Source of the DNA: Flavisolibacter amylovorans
GTDB taxonomy: Bacteria > Bacteroidota > Bacteroidia > Chitinophagales > Chitinophagaceae
DNA: 64,000 nt
Direction: 5' to 3'
Assembly: GCF_039541815.1 (NCBI RefSeq)
Contig: NZ_BAABGY010000007.1
Location: 682,001-746,000 of the forward strand
The translations under genes and the position numbers were made by a program. Under the pieces are notes generated by a model. The model was given only the letters and a program-made list of their open reading frames with translations. It did no database searches and was not told where the DNA came from. Below, piece by piece: positions 33,875-41,581 of this stretch (within the stretch, counting starts at the first letter, position 1; the number at the start of each line of letters is the position of its first letter).

Positions 33875-34088
33875 ATCTCAGATCTCGGATCTGTGATCTC
33901 AGATCTCGGATCTCAGATTTCAGATTTCAGATTTGCGCAAAGCGCGGCAAACAACCCCACATTACTATAGGACTGCGACGCGAGCAATCGCCGCCGTCTT
34001 TGCCGAGGCCCTGTGTGTGGATCTGGCAAGCCGAAAGAAATGTACGGTCAGAAGCAGATCCCAAATCTGAGATCCGAGATCTGACATC
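33875..34088. repeat. Two family A micro-repeat tracts in a gene-free stretch
   Basis: Tracts at 33875-33935 (TCAGATCTCGGATCTGTGAT and similar) and 34056-34088 (AAATCTGAGATCCGAGATCT). The 350 nt between M48 and ndk hold no gene. Confidence 0.7.
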
Positions 34089-34095
34089 CCTTCTT

Positions 34096-34103
34096 TATCT
34101 TCG
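34096..34103 (+). promoter_or_regulatory. -7 box TATCTTCG for ndk
   Basis: One mismatch from TAnnTTTG, followed by CGCCG as at prfB and argS, 22 nt before the ndk ATG. Confidence 0.4.
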
Positions 34104-34125
34104 CGCCGCAATAAAAAATACCAAT

Positions 34126-34542
34126 ATGACCAATAGAACATTTACGATGATCAAGCCCGACGCCATGCGCAACGGCCATGCCGGTGCCATCCTCGACCAG
34201 ATCATCAAGGCGGGCTTCCGCGTGGTGGCCCTCAAGCAGACGAAGCTGACCCTTGAGAAGGCCGGTGAATTCTACGCCGTGCACAAGGAGCGCCCCTTCT
34301 ACGGTGAGCTTACCCAGTTCATGAGCAGCGGCGTCATCATCGCGGCCATCCTCGAAAAAGAGAATGCCGTAGCCGACTTCCGCACCCTCATCGGCGCCAC
34401 CAACCCGGCCCAGGCCGAGGAAGGCACCATCCGCAAGAAGTTCGCGACCTCCGTGGGCGAGAATGCGGTGCACGGCTCCGACTCCGACGAGAACGCCCAG
34501 ATCGAAGGCTCGTTCTTCTTCTCGGGTCTCGAGCAATTCTAG
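34126..34542 (+). CDS. ndk: Nucleoside diphosphate kinase
   Basis: 138 residues, normal length. It transfers phosphate from ATP to other nucleoside diphosphates through a phospho-His. MTNRTFTMIKPDAMRNGHAG contains the Lys of the active site. The phospho-His lies in VGENAVHGSDSDENA (H116). RPFYGELTQFMSSG and LIGATNPAQAEEGTIRKKFA are conserved. The open frame upstream (from 32905) is antisense to M48 and is not coding. An F element starts right at the stop codon. Confidence 0.96.
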   Translation: MTNRTFTMIKPDAMRNGHAGAILDQIIKAGFRVVALKQTKLTLEKAGEFYAVHKERPFYGELTQFMSSGVIIAAILEKENAVADFRTLIGATNPAQAEEGTIRKKFATSVGENAVHGSDSDENAQIEGSFFFSGLEQF

Positions 34543-34573
34543 CCCCCTGTCCCCCCAAGGGGGCACTTAGGTC
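34543..34573 (+). repeat. Post-stop hairpin element F, copy 3
   Basis: CCCCCTGT, CCCCCC-AA-GGGGG, CACTTAGGTCG immediately after the ndk stop. A homologous T-rich stretch (ATACTTTTCT) and terminator follow. Confidence 0.85.
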
Positions 34574-34613
34574 GAACATACTTTTCTGTAGCTGCTTTTC
34601 CTAAAGCACAAAA

Positions 34614-34644
34614 AAAGCCCCGATCGCTTTGCGATCGGGGCTTT
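34614..34644. terminator. Intrinsic terminator of ndk
   Basis: AAAGCCCCGATCGC, loop TTT, GCGATCGGGGCTTT: a perfect 14-bp stem. Confidence 0.9.
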
Positions 34645-34647
34645 CAG

Positions 34648-34684
34648 TATTAGCACATTTGCACATTAACACATCAGCACATTG
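34648..34684. repeat. Micro-repeat family B (NNCACATT)
   Basis: TAGCACATTTGCACATT then AACACATCAGCACATT, ending at the TraB/GumN stop codon. Confidence 0.7.
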
Positions 34685-34685
34685 C

Positions 34686-35606
34686 TCAAAGCGTCTTTTC
34701 AAGGTGCTTCAGCATATTGTTGGGCATCGGCTCCACGGTGTAGCCGGCGGCGCGGAGGAGGGCGATGACACCTTTGTCGCCGGGGAGGTGGCCGGCACCT
34801 ACGGCTACCACAAGCGACTTGCCGGGCATCAGCTCCTGCAGCTTCGTGACCCAGGTGGCGTTGCGGCGGTAGAGCAGCAGGTCCATGTACTGGCTGATGC
34901 CCATGTTCTCACGCTTCGTGATGGCCTCGAGCTTGTCGAGCTGCTGCGTTACGTAAGCGGTGGCCATTTCCTCGAACTCCTTACGCCCGTCGGTCTTTCC
35001 GTAGTTGTGTACATAGTCGAGCAGCTGGCGGGCCTGGAGCGTATACGGAATGGAATCGAAGATCGACATCTGGAAGGCCATCGTTTCGAGGCCGCGCACC
35101 GGGCGTTTTTCCTTTTTTGCTTCCGTCATGATGAGCTGCTCCATGCCTACCGGGTTCTCGCAGCCCATATCGGCTTCCATGAGGGCCGAGGCAGCCAGCA
35201 TCGGCTTGAACTTCTCGAGCATGGAGAACGGGATGAGGCCGGGCTTCTGTGCGAAGAAGGTGCGGATCGAATCGTACTGCTCCTTGCTCAGCAGGTCGCG
35301 GAGGGTGGTGTCGCCGTTCATACGCATCCGGTTCATGATCCCCATGAGCTCCTGCATGTTTTCCATATCGAGCTCGAGGTAGACGGCGTCAGCGCCCTTG
35401 ATGGCGCCCCGGAGCGAGTCGCTGAGCTCGATGCCCCCGGCACAGAGCAGGTGCATGGTGCCGAAGAGATAAGAAGGACGCGAAAGATCTTTTCCAGAGA
35501 TCCGCCAGAGAAGTGTGTTGGGGTCGGCGGGTTGCGAAACGGTTGTTTGAGCGGGGCTGACCAGGAAGGCCAGGGCGCACACAAAGGCCAGGACGATGTT
35601 TTTCAT
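34686..35606 (-). CDS. TraB/GumN family protein
   Basis: 306 residues with signal peptide MKNIVLAFVCALAFLVSPAQ. Family motifs: PSYLFGTMHLLCAGG at about 44-58 (GxxH) and VVAVGAGHLPGDKGVIALLR near 270 (second GxxH). The length and the pattern of the central helical part (FKPMLAASALMEADMG) fit the group. Related eukaryotic TIKI proteins are metalloproteases; bacterial function is unproven. It is periplasmic. Confidence 0.88.
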   Translation of the reverse strand: MKNIVLAFVCALAFLVSPAQTTVSQPADPNTLLWRISGKDLSRPSYLFGTMHLLCAGGIELSDSLRGAIKGADAVYLELDMENMQELMGIMNRMRMNGDTTLRDLLSKEQYDSIRTFFAQKPGLIPFSMLEKFKPMLAASALMEADMGCENPVGMEQLIMTEAKKEKRPVRGLETMAFQMSIFDSIPYTLQARQLLDYVHNYGKTDGRKEFEEMATAYVTQQLDKLEAITKRENMGISQYMDLLLYRRNATWVTKLQELMPGKSLVVAVGAGHLPGDKGVIALLRAAGYTVEPMPNNMLKHLEKTL

Positions 35607-35737
35607 GTTACAGGTTTAGCTGGGTGACTGCCGTGCCGGTCCTGTTGCCTGCCCTGGTGGGAAGATCGACGACATTGTACTGCATGCGCCACTCAGTACT
35701 ACCTATTCAAGCGGGATGCCGGAAATTTTGGGGAATT

Positions 35738-35776
35738 GCCCCCTGTCTCCGCCAGCCGGCGGAGGAACTTAGGTCG
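35738..35776 (+). repeat. Hairpin element F, copy 4 (variant stem)
   Basis: CCCCCTGTC, TCCGCC-AGCC-GGCGGA, GGAACTTAGGTCG. The stem sequence differs from other copies but still pairs. This copy is not next to a plus-strand stop. The rest of 35607-36014 shows no gene. Confidence 0.7.
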
Positions 35777-36014
35777 ATGCTTACTTTATGGTGGGAGGTG
35801 TTGCTCAAAGGGGCAAGGGCTTATGCAGATTATAGTTTGTCCCTAACCGTGATATGAGCACCAACCTCATTCGGGCATTTTATCGATTAGATATTCGGAT
35901 GGGCACCAAGCACCTCAAAAGGCAACCGCGTAGGCCGCCCGGGATCCAAACAGCAGGTAACTGTTTACTGCCTGGCGAATGGATAAGACCCGCGAGAGCA
36001 GGTCGCACGCAAAA

Positions 36015-36050
36015 AGATCTGAGATCCGCGATCCCCGATCCGAGATCCCC
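36015..36050. repeat. Micro-repeat family A
   Basis: AGATCTGAGATCCGCGATCC then CCGATCCGAGATCCC, ending 2 nt before the DUF6089 stop codon. Confidence 0.7.
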
Positions 36051-36051
36051 G

Positions 36052-36909
36052 CTAGGGCCGCACCACCGGGCAGCCGTACTTCCCTTTTCCGCCGCCCGAC
36101 CCGCCGGAGCCGCCGCCGAAGCGGTACTGGAGGTGCAGGCCCGTGAAGTAGAACAGGTCTTTCCGCTTTTCCTGCCCGCGCATGGCGCCTTTCTCGGGGT
36201 ATTGGGCGGTCGGGTCCACCTCGCCCTGCCGGAAGGCCAGCTCCACGGCTTTCGGTCCGCGCGTGGCCAGCAAGTCTTCGCGGGCGGCATAGGTGGAGCT
36301 TACGTCGTCGATATAGTCGGTGAACGTTTTGCGGATGCTGAGCTCAAGCCCGAGGGTCCAGGTGTCGTTGAAGGCAAACCGGACACCGCCGCCAAAGGGT
36401 ATGGACAGCTGTGTATAGTGATACGCTTTGCGCCCGGGGTATTGGTCGAGGCCCTGCCCTTCGGTGCCGAGCGGCATCAGGTACCACTTCTGCCCGCTCG
36501 AGTCGTAGGTGTACGGCTTTACCCGGAAGAGGCCAACGCCGGCAAATACGTAGGGCGACCAGCGGGTATCCTCGATGTTGAAGAACGAATACTCCCCTAC
36601 CAGGCTCGCATCCACGAGGCCCGTGGCGAAGCTCAGGTTCCGGGAACGCAGCTCCTCCTTTGTATTGTACCGGTCGCTGGCCTCGAGTGCCGAAGAGGTG
36701 AGGCCGCCCCGGAGTGCGAGCCGCGGGGTGAGGCTATAGGAAAGGGTACCGCCGAGGGCAGCGTTCGCAAAGCGGCCCTGGAAGGTGCTGCTTTGCAGGT
36801 CGCCCTGGTATTGGGAGACGCCGCCGAAGAGGCCGACCTGGAAACGGGATTGGGCAAAAGGTGCGGAAGACAGCAGCAGGAGGCTGCCGAGGGTCAGCAG
36901 GAGACGCAT
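36052..36909 (-). CDS. DUF6089-type outer membrane beta-barrel protein
   Basis: 285 residues with signal peptide MRLLLTLGSLLLLSSAPFAQ. The mature part starts VGLFGGVSQYQGDLQSSTFQ, then strands YSFFNIEDTRWSPYVFAGVG, QLSIPFGGGVRFAFNDTWTL and LGLELSIRKTFTDYIDDVSS, and DLFYFTGLHLQYRF. The YQGDL opening and the FTDYIDDVSSTY element are typical of DUF6089 proteins of Bacteroidota. The end is Gly-rich (GGGSGGSGGGKGKYGCPVVRP). Function unknown. Confidence 0.85.
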   Translation of the reverse strand: MRLLLTLGSLLLLSSAPFAQSRFQVGLFGGVSQYQGDLQSSTFQGRFANAALGGTLSYSLTPRLALRGGLTSSALEASDRYNTKEELRSRNLSFATGLVDASLVGEYSFFNIEDTRWSPYVFAGVGLFRVKPYTYDSSGQKWYLMPLGTEGQGLDQYPGRKAYHYTQLSIPFGGGVRFAFNDTWTLGLELSIRKTFTDYIDDVSSTYAAREDLLATRGPKAVELAFRQGEVDPTAQYPEKGAMRGQEKRKDLFYFTGLHLQYRFGGGSGGSGGGKGKYGCPVVRP

Positions 36910-36966
36910 TCAGGTGGTGTTTTTTCGCGTAAAGGCAAATATGGGGCCGAAGGCCGCTTTGCGGCC

Positions 36967-37000
36967 GTTTATTGGTCTATTAGTCTATTGGTTTATTGGT
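36967..37000. repeat. Micro-repeat family D
   Basis: GTTTATTGGTCTATTAGTCT then ATTGGTTTATTGG, followed by TAAGGGTCGTTT, close to the tract before pruA (3795) in both parts. Confidence 0.65.
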
Positions 37001-37078
37001 AAGGGTCGTTTAGATTGGTATAGTCACGGCAATCGCGATCTTAAAAAGGGAGAAACGATCTCCTGCCCTATACGAAGT

Positions 37079-37140
37079 TCCCATGGCTGAAGCCATAGTC
37101 TACTACATTTCGAATACCCACGGCTGAAGCCTTGGGCCAG
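37079..37140 (+). repeat. REP pair (2 copies)
   Basis: CCCATGGCTGAAGCCATAGT and CCCACGGCTGAAGCCTTGGG with spacer ATTTCGAATA; mobile REPs of the type that flank the transposase at 28.7 kb. Confidence 0.8.
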
Positions 37141-37209
37141 TCGTTCTTTTTCGGCACTGCCCTAATAGGGCGCATCCTGGCTCACCCGTTCACCCGTTCA
37201 TCATCAATA

Positions 37210-37243
37210 AATCCAAGATCGGAGATCCGAGATCTGAGATCCC
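37210..37243. repeat. Micro-repeat family A
   Basis: AATCCAAGATCGGAGATCCG then AGATCTGAGATCC, about 45 nt upstream of the M13 start. Confidence 0.65.
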
Positions 37244-37285
37244 TCCTGAATGGCGTATTTTGAGCCCTTAACACAGACTATCTCT

Positions 37286-39331
37286 ATGCGTCAAGTACTG
37301 CTCCCCGTGGCGGCCGCCACCCTACTGCTTGCGGCCTGCCAACAGCAAAGCAAAGTGGCCGGCTCCACCGCCGATAACCCCGCCGCCGACATTCTCTACA
37401 CCGACCGCGACAGCACCGTGAGCCCGCGCGACGACTTCTTCCAGTATGCCAACGGCGGCTGGCTGAAGGCCCATCCCATTCCCGACGAGTACAGCTCCTG
37501 GGGTATCGGCAATGCCGTGCAGGAAGACCTGTACACGCGCCTCCGAACCATCAATGAGCAATCGCTTACCGCAACGGGCGGCGTCGAGAAAAAGGTGGGC
37601 GATTTCTGGCACTCCGCGATGGACTCCACCGGCGCCGAACAGCAGAAGCTGCAGCCCATTCAAACCGAGCTCGATGCCATCGGCAAAGCCACGGACCTCA
37701 ACGGCATCGTCAACGTACTCGCTGACTTCCAGGTGAAAGGCATTGGCGGCGGCTTCGGCGCCGGTGTGTACCAGGATGCGAAGAACTCCGACGTGATGGC
37801 CTTCTACCTGAACCAGGGCGGCCTCGGGCTTCCGAACCGCGACTACTACTTCAACAACGATGCGCGCACCGCCGGTATCCGCAGCGCCTATGGCAATTAC
37901 GTGCGCACGGTGTTCCAAAGCCTCGGTGCCGACAGCAACAGCGCCCAACTGAAGGCCACGCAGCACCTCGCGCTGGAAACCCGCCTCGCCAAGGCTTCCC
38001 GCAAGCTCGAAGACCTCCGCGACCCCTACCGCAACTATAACAAGATGTCGATAGCCGACCTCAACAAGGTTTGCCCCGCCATCAACTGGAACGCGATGCT
38101 CGAAAAGCAGCACGTGACGAAGCTCGACTCCGTGATCGTAGGACAGCCGGAGTTCTACAAAGAGCTGGACGCCGCGCTGAAAAGCACCCCGGTGCCCGTG
38201 CTGCAGGATTACCTGCGCTTTCACCTGATGCGTGCTACCGCCCCTTATCTCGACAGCACTACGTACCTGCAGTATTTCGATTTTTACGGAAAGACCATCC
38301 GCGGCGCCAAAAAGCCGAAGACCCGCTGGAAGCGGATGCTGGACCTCCAGGACGGCCTCATGGGCGAAGCCCTCGGCAAGGTGTTCGTGCAGGAGTTCTT
38401 CCCGAAAGAGGCAAAGGAGCGCTACTCGAAAATGGTGGAAGACGTGCGCGCGGCACTGAAGGACCGCATCACGCAGCTCGACTGGATGAGCGACAGCACG
38501 AAGCAGAAAGCCTTCGCCAAGCTCGCATCGATGAAAAAGAAAGTGGGCTATCCCGACAAGTGGAAAGACTTCTCCGCTATGGAGATCAGCCGCCAGCCCC
38601 TTGCCCGCAACGTGCTTGCTGCCAACACCTGGTGGCACAAGTACGAGGTGAACAAGCTGGGCAAGCCGGTGGACCGTGACGAGTGGGAGATGAACCCGCA
38701 GACCTACAATGCCTACTACAACCCAAGCAACAACGAGATCGTGCTGCCCGCCGGTATTTTTACGGTACCGGGCTACCGCGATGCGCAGCTCGACGACGCG
38801 CTTGTATACGGCTATGCCGGCGCCACCACCATCGGCCACGAGATCACGCACGGCTTCGACGATGAAGGCCGCCAGTTCGATGAGAAGGGCAACCTCAATG
38901 CCTGGTGGACGTCGAAAGATTCCGCCGAATTCGCCAAGCGCGCCCAGGTGATGGTGGACCAGTTCAACAGCTACGTAGTAGTGGACACTGCCCGCATTAA
39001 CGGCAAGGCCACCCTGGGCGAAAACATCGCCGACCTCGGCGGCGCCATCCTCGGCCTCGAGGCGTTCAAGAAAACGGAAACCTACAAAAGCGGCAAAACC
39101 ATCAATGGCATGACGCCCCTGCAGCGCTACTTCCTCGGCTACGCCCTTGGCTGGCTGAGCCACACCCGCCCGGAGGAGCTGGCCACCCGCCTGCTCACCG
39201 ACGTGCACTCCCCCGCCAAATGGCGCGTCAACGGTCCTTTCGTGAACGTACCGGAATTCTACGAGGCTTTCGGCGTAAAGCCGGGCGACAAGATGTACCG
39301 TCCCGACTCGCTCCGCGTGCGGATCTGGTAA
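37286..39331 (+). CDS. pepO: M13 family zinc metallopeptidase (PepO/neprilysin type), lipoprotein
   Basis: 681 residues from MRQVLLPVAAATLLLAAC (lipobox Cys18). An N-terminal M13 domain (DDFFQYANGGWLKAHPIPDE) precedes the catalytic domain. The zinc motif is IGHEITHGFDDEGRQFD (HEITH about 518-522). The Glu ligand lies in ENIADLGG near 580. NAYYNPSNNEIVLPAGI and the C-terminal FVNVPEFYEAF are typical. It cuts oligopeptides at the cell envelope. A strong terminator follows. Confidence 0.95.
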   Translation: MRQVLLPVAAATLLLAACQQQSKVAGSTADNPAADILYTDRDSTVSPRDDFFQYANGGWLKAHPIPDEYSSWGIGNAVQEDLYTRLRTINEQSLTATGGVEKKVGDFWHSAMDSTGAEQQKLQPIQTELDAIGKATDLNGIVNVLADFQVKGIGGGFGAGVYQDAKNSDVMAFYLNQGGLGLPNRDYYFNNDARTAGIRSAYGNYVRTVFQSLGADSNSAQLKATQHLALETRLAKASRKLEDLRDPYRNYNKMSIADLNKVCPAINWNAMLEKQHVTKLDSVIVGQPEFYKELDAALKSTPVPVLQDYLRFHLMRATAPYLDSTTYLQYFDFYGKTIRGAKKPKTRWKRMLDLQDGLMGEALGKVFVQEFFPKEAKERYSKMVEDVRAALKDRITQLDWMSDSTKQKAFAKLASMKKKVGYPDKWKDFSAMEISRQPLARNVLAANTWWHKYEVNKLGKPVDRDEWEMNPQTYNAYYNPSNNEIVLPAGIFTVPGYRDAQLDDALVYGYAGATTIGHEITHGFDDEGRQFDEKGNLNAWWTSKDSAEFAKRAQVMVDQFNSYVVVDTARINGKATLGENIADLGGAILGLEAFKKTETYKSGKTINGMTPLQRYFLGYALGWLSHTRPEELATRLLTDVHSPAKWRVNGPFVNVPEFYEAFGVKPGDKMYRPDSLRVRIW

Positions 39332-39382
39332 TTTCATACCAAGACGCGAAGCGCGCAAAGAGCGCAACATTGTAAATGATAA

Positions 39383-39410
39383 AAGGCCCCGGCATTTCTG
39401 CCGGGGCCTT
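39383..39410. terminator. Intrinsic terminator
   Basis: AAGGCCCCGGC, loop ATTTCT, GCCGGGGCCTT, about 50 nt past the M13 stop. Confidence 0.85.
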
Positions 39411-39433
39411 CTTCGTCAGTGCGCATACAGCGA

Positions 39434-39605
39434 ATGTCATTGCGAGCGCTACGAAGCAAACGTCATTGCGAGCGTAGCGAAGCAATCTCCTGCGCTACGA
39501 GGAGTGACCCTAAAGCTGAACTCTTACAGACACGCTGCGTAACGAAGGAGATTGCTTCGTCGGTCCCTTGCCTTCGGCAGGGACGCTCCTCGCAACGACC
39601 CGTTA
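39434..39605. repeat. Dispersed GTCATTGCGAGC(G)TAGCGAAGCAATC repeat, inverted copies
   Basis: Direct copies CATTGCGAGCGCTACGAAGC and ATTGCGAGCGTAGCGAAGCA face GAGATTGCTTCGTCGG and CGCTCCTCGCAACGAC. They form a long imperfect inverted repeat around a GAACTCTTACAG core. This word is found in many unrelated bacterial genomes as a non-coding repeat. No gene overlaps it. Confidence 0.8.
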
Positions 39606-39632
39606 GCGCGGCATGGAATGATATAGGGAGGC

Positions 39633-40664
39633 TTATTTATCGTAAGGCTCGGGATCAAAGCGGATGCCCAGGCCGGGTGCGTCGGAGGTACGAACATATC
39701 CGTCATTGCCAAACGTAAGTCCTGTGGCCAGGTCCTGCGCGAGCAGCAACGGACCGTCGGCGTCGATGTAGTCGGCCAGCACCGCGAGGTGCGCGATGGC
39801 CGCGGAGCCCACGGTGGATTCATTCATCGACCCGATCATCACCTGCAGGCCCAGTGCGCGTGCCTTCTCGATCATGCGCAGCGCCGGCGTGATGCCGCTG
39901 CACTTCGTCAGCTTGATGTTGATGCCGTGGAAATGACCGGCGCAGCGCTCCACGTCGCTCTCGAACACGCAGCTCTCGTCGGCAAACAGTGGCAAGGGGC
40001 TCTTTTCCATCAAGCGCTTCATGCCCTCCCAGTCGTCCTTGGCCAGCGGCTGCTCCACGAACTCCACGCCCAGGTGCTGCAGCGCGTCGATCTTTTCGAT
40101 GGCTTCGGCTACGGACCAAGCGGCATTGGCATCAATGCGGAAAGGTGCGTCTGTATGTTTCCGGAGGGCCTCCACGATGGCGATGTCCTCGTCGGTACCA
40201 AGCTTGATCTTGTACACGGGCCAGGGATGCGCCCGCAGCTTCTCCACCATCCGCTCTATGGAGTCGATGCCAATGGTGTAATTGGTGCGCGGCTGCAGGG
40301 GCGCTTCGGGCATCCAGAGCGCCTGCAGTGGCTTGCCTATGATCTGCCCGAAGAGATCCCAGCCGGCCATGTCCAACGCGCACACCAGGAAGGGGTTGTT
40401 CGGGTACAGGTGGTGCAGGTAGTGCCAATAGCGCTCCGGCTCGGTGAACGCGAACTTCTCCACGAAGATCTTCTTGCGTTCCAGATCGGCGACCATCGCC
40501 TCGGTGCTGATGTTGTAATAGGTGATCGCCGGCGCCTCGCCATGCCCGATGCGGCCCAGGTGCTCCAATGCTACATGCAGCGCAGGCTGGTGGGTCTTGG
40601 TGCCCTTGGAGATGGTGAACGGGTATTGGAAAGGCAGCTCGTAAGTGCGGTACCAGAGTCGCAT
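39633..40664 (-). CDS. Dipeptide epimerase (enolase superfamily, Ala-Glu epimerase group)
   Basis: 343 residues. Enolase-superfamily capping region then TIM barrel: Lys motif PVYKIKLG near 152, metal ligands DANAAW near 179, VEQPL near 205 and ADES near 229, then general-acid/base Lys in INIKLTKCSGI near 250 and GSMNEST near 278. The K-x-K, D-E-D, K pattern is that of L-Ala-D/L-Glu epimerases, which help recycle murein peptides. Exact dipeptide preference is not visible. Its start overlaps the DUF3667 stop by 1 nt. Confidence 0.9.
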   Translation of the reverse strand: MRLWYRTYELPFQYPFTISKGTKTHQPALHVALEHLGRIGHGEAPAITYYNISTEAMVADLERKKIFVEKFAFTEPERYWHYLHHLYPNNPFLVCALDMAGWDLFGQIIGKPLQALWMPEAPLQPRTNYTIGIDSIERMVEKLRAHPWPVYKIKLGTDEDIAIVEALRKHTDAPFRIDANAAWSVAEAIEKIDALQHLGVEFVEQPLAKDDWEGMKRLMEKSPLPLFADESCVFESDVERCAGHFHGINIKLTKCSGITPALRMIEKARALGLQVMIGSMNESTVGSAAIAHLAVLADYIDADGPLLLAQDLATGLTFGNDGYVRTSDAPGLGIRFDPEPYDK

Positions 40665-41503
40665 CAGTGTAAGGTTCGGAGGATGTTATGAAAAAGGAAG
40701 AGGCGGTAGGCCTGGAGGAGAATGATGAACAGGACTCCCGCAGCGATACCCGAGAAGAACGAAAAGATCCATCCGCTCCGGTAAAAGCGCCGTGCCGCCA
40801 ACGTAAAATAACCGATAAGCACGAACAGGTTCAGGTAGATGGCAAGGCGCTCAAAAGCCTCCTGGGACATGTGAAACAGGTAGCGGTCCGGCAGTACGAA
40901 GAGGAAATGAAAAAGCGTAAAGTAGAGCAGCAGGAAACTGAAAAAATGCGCCGCGAAGGTAAGGTGCAGGCCGAACGGCTTCCTGCGCCTCAGGAAGAGC
41001 AGCGCACAGGCGAGGGCATAGAACGGGATGAACAGGAAAATGAATGCTTTCGACTGTCCGGCCATTTTCTCATTGAACACCTGTCCAAGCCGTGTGACGT
41101 CAGCCGCGGCGCCGAACTTGCTGTAAAAAGCACTGCGGGTATTGAAGATGCCCCCGCGCTCGACGAGGTAATTACCGATGCGATGGGCGAACACGTTGCC
41201 GGCGCCCACCAGCAGGAAAAACAGCAGGTTGCTCACGATGAAGAGCTGCATCGGCTTCATGTACGGCACCTTGCGGCCTTCGGCAAAATGGGTGGTGAGC
41301 ATGCCGGGACGAAACAGGAGGAGCTTCAGCGTGCGCAGGAATTTGTTATCGAAATGGGTGAAGCCTTCGATGCTTTCCTCGATGAAATGCCCGGCGGTAA
41401 AATCGTGCGCGGACACTTTCTTCTCCCCGCAGGCGGAGCAGTACTTCCCGGTAAAGGGGGCGCCGCAGGAGGGACAGGAGGTGCCGACAGCTTCCATGGT
41501 CAT
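40664..41503 (-). CDS. DUF3667 membrane protein with N-terminal zinc ribbon
   Basis: 279 residues from MTMEAVGTSCPSCGAPFTGK. Four Cys (CPSC...CSAC) form a zinc-ribbon-like motif at about 11-29. It is followed by the family motif FDNKFLRTLKLLLFRPGMLT, then at least five membrane helices (LFIVSNLLFFLLVGAGNVF, FIFLFIPFYALACALLFL). The family is common in Bacteroidota and uncharacterised. A -7-like TATATTCG is 11 nt upstream. Overlaps the epimerase by 1 nt: one operon. Confidence 0.88.
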   Translation of the reverse strand: MTMEAVGTSCPSCGAPFTGKYCSACGEKKVSAHDFTAGHFIEESIEGFTHFDNKFLRTLKLLLFRPGMLTTHFAEGRKVPYMKPMQLFIVSNLLFFLLVGAGNVFAHRIGNYLVERGGIFNTRSAFYSKFGAAADVTRLGQVFNEKMAGQSKAFIFLFIPFYALACALLFLRRRKPFGLHLTFAAHFFSFLLLYFTLFHFLFVLPDRYLFHMSQEAFERLAIYLNLFVLIGYFTLAARRFYRSGWIFSFFSGIAAGVLFIILLQAYRLFLFHNILRTLH

Positions 41504-41581
41504 CAGTTTCGGTGCGAATATAGGCAAAAGAAGAGGCGTGCTGCGGGTGCGGCACGCCTCTGTATCGGGCAGGCAGGAAGC

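Noticed and set aside
37322..39370. 682-residue minus-strand frame
   Set aside because: Antisense of the M13 peptidase, whose sense frame has a full zinc site and lipoprotein signal.
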